From: Sequoia sempervirens
Lineage: Eukaryota; Streptophyta; Pinopsida; Cupressales; Cupressaceae
NCBI GenBank assembly: GCA_007258455.2
Contig: VDFB02270651.1
Location: 703,353,360-703,417,359, forward strand
DNA length: 64,000 nucleotides
Direction: 5' to 3'
Below, piece after piece: positions 57,231-64,000 of the stretch. The stretch's first letter is position 1; the number at the start of each line of letters is the position of its first letter. The translations under genes and the position numbers were made by a program. The notes beneath the pieces are model-generated. The model saw only the letters and a program-made list of their open reading frames with translations. It had not been told where the DNA came from and did no database searches.

Positions 57231-60200
57231 TGGCACTCTCAAATTTTGCAAATTTGAGATGCCCATTTCAAAAAAAATTCCTCTGCACTTTCAGAAGTGC
57301 ACTCGAGAAATCTGCCTGAATGACCTACTTTGGAGGGTCATAGTTTGAAGCTTGTTGATTTTAGTGCAAAAACCCTTTGCACACTCACTCATGTGTCCTA
57401 TGTGAGAAGGAATGTCAATTTTTAGCTTCCCACGATGAGTTTTGTCAGGGTTTCAAAAAGTGAAGCTGGAGGGTTTTGACATTTTTCTGCTGTTTGCAAA
57501 CGTTCAGTTCTACAAAGTTGCCTCCCATTTGAGCTTGCATTTTGAAACTAGTTGATCTTCAAGATAAAGTGAATGTTGTTATGCATTATCCATACCAAGA
57601 TGATCTCACATGCCAGTTTTTAGAGCCTCACGAATTGATTTTCTATTTTTAGCAGATCAAAACCAAATGGAATTTCTTCAGTTTTGCACTTAAAACTTTC
57701 TGAGGCCAACTTTGACCTTCAGTATTTTGTGGAGATTGATAATTGAGGCCAATCCCTCTTGCACACATTTTCACTATACCAGGGTGATCTACTGTGTCAA
57801 GTGGCAGCTTGCCATGAATTGATTTGGTATTTTTGCAACAAGGTGATTTCATCAATTTTAACTCGTTCAGAACAGTTACATCTGTAGAAAAGTCTGAGAG
57901 GGAAAATTTTCCGATTAATAAATTTCGCCTCGTGACTCCTTTTTCTGAGCTGTCTATTGCATTCAATTCTCTGGACCAATGGCTACATACCTGTAATTTT
58001 TTAGGTCTTCACGAGGCCATTTGCTCAGTTTTCAAAGTCGATTCCAGAGCCTACCTGGCCAGATGTACACATTTTGCAAACATGTCAGAAAGTGAGTTTA
58101 ATGAAAACCCACTTCAGTGTTTCACTTGTGAAGCATTCAGAAGTTGTCTCAGATCAATTTGAACACAAAATTTGTTTCAAAATGAAAAAAAAATTTAGTC
58201 GAGCCACATGGGGCCCGACATGCTTTGCACAGTATGAGATTGCAAATATTTGAAACATTGCAACCACTTCAAATAAATCGTTTTGGTTGAAAAAATATGG
58301 TATAAAATGCTCATAGGTGTGCTATCAAATTGGTAAGCTTCAGGTTGTCGAGCATCTTTTCTTATAGGTTCTATATGGCTAACACAATGTTACAATAAAA
58401 GGTTGTCAATAAGGATTTAAGCATTGATTTTGAAAGAAGAGACATGTCATATTGAGAAAATGGAATTCTCTATGAGGAGGCTTATATTTGGAGAAAGGTT
58501 CTTCACTTGAGTTACCATAGGGTCAAGTTGCTAGACCATTTGAACAACTACATGATGCTTAAAGGATAAATCTTAATGCCTCCAAGTGATATCAAGTTTA
58601 TCAAATGTTTTAAGTATGGTGCAATAAAAAGTTGAAAGGAAACATTGATGCAGATAAAGGTGAAATACAGGTTGCATTCTAAATCTTGAAATTGATTAGA
58701 GTGTAAGATCAGGGGAATACCCATGACAGAAGGAGCTCAATGGAAAATGTAGCCAAAATGCATTTGTTTAAAAGCTATAAGAACTCTCAAGCAAACGTAA
58801 GAGGAGGGAATCCCATCAAAGCATAAAGAGTAAAATGTTCACAAAATGCATTTATTGAAAAGACTTTAGAAATTCCAAGCAATAAAAATAGTGAATCCAC
58901 ACGAGAAGGTCTTTAGGGAGTGCAATCAAAGTAAATATATATGTTGAAAGCTTTAGAAACTTTCAAGTAAATGCACTGAGAGGTGAAAGGAAGTGACTGA
59001 AGGAGCTGCTACAAGAAACATTTAACATCTAGTGGGCATCATGGAAGGTATTAGATGGAAGAATTTCGTGCCTAGCATGTGTACAACGAATTTGTTGAAT
59101 GAAGTTTTCAACGCAGCCACCAATGCATTGAAAGTATAGAGATCCATCAAGGCAAATGGGTGGAAGGTTGTTAGAGATGCGTGGTTTGAGGACATGAACA
59201 ACCATGAACAATAAAGAGCCAGGCATGGGGGGCTCAAAGGCTACAAAACAGACCAGCATGACTCATGTGCAGGAGGTAACAACTACTATAAGTTTAAATG
59301 GAGACCGATATAAATGCTTAAGAAGGGGCCACACCATGTGCATTCCAAAGAAAACAGACATGTACATCCATGAGAAGCATAAAGGAATGCCTCAATGAAA
59401 TGTAACCTCACAGAATGCCACGAGTAGGATATGCTCAAGATAAAATGTTGAAAATGCTTTAAAAATCTCAAGCAAATTCAAAATAAAAGAATAGAACGCC
59501 ATTGCAGAGTACATGTATCTACCAAGGTATAGAGGGAAACTATGAAAGAGGCTCGATGCATCATTTGCAGTGGGGGAAAACATTGTGAAGTGGTTGTGTT
59601 GCTTGATGTCGCCCTTAACAGAGAAATGGGAGCTGCCATGATGGCATGAGATGATATGTAGAGCTCGAGAGAACAATGAACAGAGCGACAAAGAAGAAGA
59701 TTAGGGAAAAAAGAAATTGCAAAGTACAGGAGAATGAATGCACAAGTGAAATTAGGGATGAAACAAGCCAAACAAGATCGACAGTTGTGATGAAACAAGA
59801 TGAAGCTCCAACAAGATCTCAGTTGTCCCTCGCTGGCTTGCCAAATAAAGATGTTCACTCGTTAATTTGGGCGAGATCATCGAAATCATGCCACGTGGTG
59901 GTGGTGGGCCCTGAGTTACCTTGTCTAGAAAGGCACGTGGGTGTGTAGGAGAATGAAGGGTTGGAAAGAATAAAATAATTTCCCAATGGAAATATTAAAG
60001 GTTTCAGTCTATGTTGCTATCTCGTGGGGTTTAAAAGGCTCACCTCTATTTTTAGCGAGATCAGCGTGACTAAGACACGTGGCACAATGGGCCTGGCAAA
60101 GTCTTCATAAAATGATGCCTTTTCACGTGCACGGGTAAAATTTGAATGGGGCTCCATAGTTGTAATTTTTATTTTGCTTTTTCCACAAATGCAAAATATT

Positions 60201-61780
60201 TTAAGAGTTTAAATGTTTCCAGTGAAAATACAAATGGTGGACCCAGCAAATGAAAATATTTTCCTGACAAGGTAATGTGTTTTATTATTCAAAGGAAAAT
60301 ATTTTAAATTTTCACTTTGAAAGGTGAAATTTAAATATTCACAGGAACCGTTTTAATGAAACATTTAATATTGTTTTGTTAGGCAGTAAATTAAGGGCTC
60401 ACAGGTGAAATAAATTTTTTCCCAGTGTGGTGATTCACTTGAAATGGGGTATTTACCATTTTAAATGGTTAAAATGATAAAATCACGGGAAACATTTTGT
60501 TTGCCCAGGATAAAATTTAGAAAGCCTTTATTATATTTAAAAGGAAAATGTTTTAAAGTGCAAAGGGAAATATTTTACTTTGTTCAAGTAAAATAAAATG
60601 TTGCTACAGTAAAGTAAAGGCAGAAAATGGAGATTTCGTGGGCAAAGAAGACATTTTAGCTACTGGTAAATGAAGTGGAATTTTCTCACATGGCAAAATT
60701 TTTAGTTGCTTGCAAACAGAACAAAGGTAGATTGAGAGGAAAATTATGTTTGAAGAATAGAGAGGAGAGATGCTTTGAGTTTGTTGTTGATCAACGGTGG
60801 ATGAAATCTCTAGATAGCATCTATGGATCAGATTGATTTTAGGGTTGCTTTTCTTTCTTCTTTTATTCTCTTCTTCTCTCATTTTTAAAAAATTATGGGT
60901 TCCAATTTCTGAAAGCTCTACAAGTCAGGCAGAAGCTCTGGGTAAACTATAAAGCTAGGAGGATTGTAATTAAGTCATTAAATCTGAAGTGTGTGTTTTG
61001 AATTGTGTTTTCATGTATATTTTAGCTGATAATTGTCTCCATTTCTGAGATGTATTACTCTTTTGGGATTCAATAATAAAGTTATCTGAGTCTTTTCATG
61101 TGCAATGGTTGCATCTGTTGTTGTCTTTTGCTCATTGAATAGTGTAATTGCTTTAATAAATCACAAGTTGAGCTTATTATTGCTTATTATTCAGGGAGTA
61201 GTGTAATTACTTCAGCAAATGTGACAGGAGTATTATGCTTCAGGTGGATTTTGTAAAGAATGATTATCAGATGAAACTTCAGTGGTCTTGTCAAAATTTG
61301 ATAACAATTGCAAAGATCTTTAGAATATGTTTAACATTGTAGGATGAAATACTTTTTTATATGACTCCATAGCCCATTTTATGGTGTTGGTCAGGTTTTC
61401 ATGCTTATGTTGTTTTCACCTTGGTCCCAAATATTTTAAATCATAAATCATTTCAATTCTATATGTTGAGTTTTTTGTTTGTCTTGTTCTTCATGCTGGT
61501 TAGTGAAATTCACTCAATGTCTTGCCAATACTAAGTGATATTTTATGTTTCTCAGCATAATTATGTGAGAACATTATCTGTTGAGCAATATCATGTTAAT
61601 TGTGTATCCAAATCTTTAGATGTTGCTGAAGGGTCACCCCCTAGGTTTTATAGAGCCTGAAGTGTAGTGGAAATCTGTGTTAATCCCATTTCCTGTCAGT
61701 TGGCCAAATCAACCTTTGAGTTTGAACATAAGAAAGTGGCTAGTCTTTAGGATTCAATTGTTATGTTGATATTTGGATCA
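57231..61780 (+). repeat. Long LTR, 3' copy
   Basis: 4550 bp partner of 48912-53437. No good polypurine tract directly precedes it; a purine-rich run lies ~100 bp upstream (57104-57127). The true LTR start may therefore be earlier than the visible similarity. Confidence 0.85.
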
Positions 61781-61961
61781 CCAACACATTTTTCTATCAC
61801 GATCATTCCCTTGTGACATTGGGGCATCTACCTTCATTTCCCACCATTTGGGAAGCCTACACATCTTCTCCCATGCTAGCGCATCATCTTTCAGTCATTT
61901 CCTCTATCAAGCCATCTGCATTTTATTTTTCTTCGAAACACTGTTATTCTAACAATATTTC
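61781..61961. other. Tat 3' untranslated remnant
   Basis: Short stretch between the long-LTR element and the Tat polypurine tract; no gene. Confidence 0.5.
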
Positions 61962-61975
61962 AAAGAGGGGAAAAA
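61962..61975 (+). promoter_or_regulatory. Polypurine tract of Tat element
   Basis: AAAGAGGGGAAAAA directly before the 3' LTR (TGTAGACATC). Its position and composition fit the plus-strand primer. Confidence 0.85.
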
Positions 61976-63364
61976 TGTAGACATCTAAATTTGACCACTC
62001 CCGTATGGTCAAATTCATTCCCTTTATTCGTCTATTTCATATTCCCCACCGATATTAATTAAATGATTTATTTAATTAATACTACGCCTTTTTCCTAAGG
62101 TTCCTAAGGTATTTAATTTAATAATTAAATACTTTATCTTCTACTCCTTCCTCTCTAAATTAAATAATACATCAATTTATTTAATTTAGTCATTTGGTAT
62201 TTTGAATTTAAATCAATTTTAAATTCCTCTTTTTCTCTCTCCTTGTCACATCCTCCATAATCTCCCTTTAATCTGGATTAGTTTAATTAATCCATGATTA
62301 AGATGTGTGCACCTTTAATTAGGATTAATGTCACATCCTCCATAACTTGCAACTTGCTTCTAATCCTTCATTAGCCTTCTTAATCACCTATTTACACAAC
62401 CTTAATCTAATCCTCATGCCATTTATGGCATACATCCAAGTCAACCATCATAAATTTTTTCTTCATTTAGCCAAGACAAGCTCTTCCCCATGTGAATTAA
62501 AAATTCACATTTATTGCTCCAAGGCTCTCATCTTCCCCATGTGGGTTGTTAAGGAATTTTAAATTCCTCATAGGTCACATCTCCCACATGGGGACAAGAA
62601 CCTCCTTTATGAGGAGACCTTGTCATATCCCCAAGGTACTTCCAAGTACACTCTCATCATGTGAATTAAAAATTCACATTTATTGCTCCAAGGTTTCTCT
62701 CTTTCCCATGAGGATTATTGAGGAATTCTAAAATTCCTCATGTGTCACATCCCTCGCACATGGGGACAAGGACTTCCTTTTTAAGAAAATCTTCTCCCAA
62801 TCCCAAGGTACTTTTAAGTACCTCCATATCACACTCCCCCTTTACACCTCATTGCCACATGGCAAGATGTGAGGGCTTGTGAGTCCTCAACTCACCATAG
62901 CCCTTCATCTTGTCCATGATTACTAAATCCTAGCCCTCCATTTATCTAGAGGATTTTCCCCTAAAATAGAGGATTTTGGCCTCATTTTCATTCATTCACA
63001 CTCTAGCATTCAATAATTCAACATTTAAGCACTCAAATCTTGCTTCCTCCATTGCTGCAAATTTCAAGCTCATCTTGCATCCATTTTATGCACTTATCCA
63101 AATACCCACCTTCATCATTGCATCCTTCATTGCATCTACATCATTTTGCATATAGTTTTAGGTGATTTTCCATCAAAGGAGCACACAAGTAATCGAATCA
63201 AAAGGGCCAACCAGCCAATCTTCTTGGGCAAGGTAAATCATTGTTTTCATCTTTGTTTTGTTCAAGTTTAACTCGACTTATCTTGAGGTGTTGTTTTGTG
63301 TTCTTCTTCCTTTTGTATTTTATTTGTTTTGCATCATTTCAGGTTAGAAAACACGTTGCACACA
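61976..63364 (+). repeat. Tat element 3' LTR
   Basis: 1389 bp, TG...CA termini intact, pairs with 29672-31053, followed by CTATC. Confidence 0.92.
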
Positions 63365-63369
63365 CTATC
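63365..63369. repeat. Target site duplication CTATC (right) of Tat composite
   Basis: Exact partner of 29667-29671. Confidence 0.9.
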
Positions 63370-64000
63370 ATTAATGAAACCATGATTGAACAAAAAGATC
63401 TTCTGAGTAACCATGATAAATCCATGACAAATCCTCCACTTATTTCCTATAAAAGACCAAGAGATAACCATACAATCCCCATTGAGCCTCCTAAAATAAA
63501 AAAAGTTTATAAACCTAAAGAGAAGGTGGTTGAAAAACCTAAATGGTCCCTTTTGTTCCTCCCTTATAGGAAGAAAAGAAAGCTATGGTTAATAAACCCA
63601 CTCCTATACAATTGCAACTTGAAAAGTGTGTAAAAATAAATATAAATGCTAAAGAGTGTAGGTGTAGACGTCGTAATATTGCTCGTAAGTTGAAAGAAGA
63701 GAAAAAACAAACAAATCAAAATAAAAATCTAACTCCAACAAAGTATGATGATTCTCTACCTTCTTCACAACAACAAAAACATGAAACCTCTATGGACATT
63801 ATCATTAGACCTCCTATTTTGATTAACTTGGATGACAATGATGAGATTGTTAAGATTGACAAGGAAGTGCATAATGAGTTGAATTTTTTATTTTCCTCTT
63901 CTATGAGCTTAGATGAAAAACAACCATAATGATCCTCCTAACAAGAGTGCATCACCATGTGTTGAACCTGGTGATTTTCCTAGTACGACACTCATTGTTG
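63365..64000 (+). pseudogene. Host gypsy element, coding sequence resumed after Tat insertion
   Basis: Reading is open from the junction to 63633 (a Lys/Pro-rich stretch with IEPPKIKKVYKPKEKVVEKP), then in another frame at 63585-63929 (acidic/basic linker, ends TAA), and continues to the window edge. One frame on the 29671 side is open up to CTATC and runs without a stop into 63370 onward when one target copy is counted once, as expected for a single disrupted gene. By position this is the protease-RT linker; RT would lie past 64000. It ends at the window boundary. Confidence 0.55.

Larger units (their letters stand above)
48912..61780 (+). mobile_element. Long-LTR (~4.5 kb) non-autonomous LTR element with gag and acidic ORF
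   Basis: LTR-like direct repeats 48912-53437 and 57231-61780 enclose a 3.8-kb interior with a gypsy-type PBS, a gag-like region and a long acidic reading frame, but no protease, RT, RNase H or integrase. LTR and interior sizes resemble those described for LARDs, though LARDs were described with non-coding interiors. It would need enzymes from an autonomous relative. Edges are set by loss of similarity (TGGCACTCTC start, GATTCA/GGATCA end). No matching 5-bp duplication was found at these edges. Repeats differ at about 7-9% in two sampled stretches. Confidence 0.82.
29672..63364 (+). mobile_element. Tat-lineage Ty3/gypsy composite element with nested long-LTR element
   Basis: LTRs 29672-31053 and 61976-63364 bound the insertion, with CTATC on both outer sides. 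Sense-strand order is PBS, repeat-rich leader, gag, protease, RT, Ty3 RNase H, a second archaeal-type RNase H, integrase. Then follow an antisense PMD gene, the long-LTR element 48912-61780, polypurine tract and 3' LTR. The dual RNase H and the antisense extra gene between pol and 3' LTR are features known from the Tat lineage. Hand counts over ~600 aligned LTR bases give about 5-6% difference. All genes are broken. Confidence 0.9.

Noticed and set aside
48907..61785. 5-bp target duplication of the long-LTR element
   Set aside because: TCTAA before and CCAAC after do not match, and shifting the edges by a few bases gave no match.

Overview
This window is a piece of a large plant nuclear genome in which almost everything is old, nested LTR-retrotransposon sequence. 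The evidence is Sirevirus-like Ty1/copia and Tat-lineage Ty3/gypsy pol domains, an initiator-Met-type primer binding site, a tRNA-derived SINE, a plant mobile domain gene, plant-type splice junctions, low GC and a 100-N scaffold gap. The heavily decayed nests suggest a gymnosperm or another giant genome, but that is inference. No intact host gene, rRNA, tRNA gene or CRISPR array was seen. Every coding region carries in-frame stops or frameshifts, mostly of the C-to-T / G-to-A kind expected from deamination of methylated cytosine.

Layout. 1-813: tail of a spliced gene-like sequence (four exons, all phase 0) with a 24-bp in-frame repeat. 1331-3248: a two-unit tandem segmental duplication. 3311-4733: four copies of a ~355-bp repeat, each with a 9-bp-arm palindrome. 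4734-9717: AT-rich sequence without recognisable genes, with the assembly gap at 7023-7122 and a GC-rich patch at 9572-9690.

9718-24781: a Sirevirus-like copia element (5' LTR truncated, gag with coiled coil, protease, integrase, RT, RNase H, 3' LTR). Its RT is split by an antisense, apparently non-autonomous gypsy-like element (15262-21414) flanked by the target duplication CCTAG.

26032-29671 and 63365-64000 are two halves of another gypsy-type element ('host gypsy'). Its LTR holds a SINE (26508-26759, 13-bp target duplication). It was split between protease and downstream coding sequence by a 33.7-kb composite insertion, 29672-63364, flanked by CTATC on both sides.

The composite is a Tat-lineage gypsy element: 1.4-kb LTRs, a 5' leader with 21-bp minisatellites and an internal TATA/G-box, then gag, protease, RT, Ty3-type RNase H, a second (archaeal-type) RNase H and integrase. 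Antisense to it lies a plant-mobile-domain plus coiled-coil pseudogene (48548-44786, minus). Between that pseudogene and the Tat 3' LTR sits a second composite, 48912-61780: an element with ~4.5-kb LTRs and a 3.8-kb interior. The interior encodes a gag-like protein and a long, very acidic reading frame but no pol. This long-LTR element and the antisense PMD gene are the least ordinary parts of the window.
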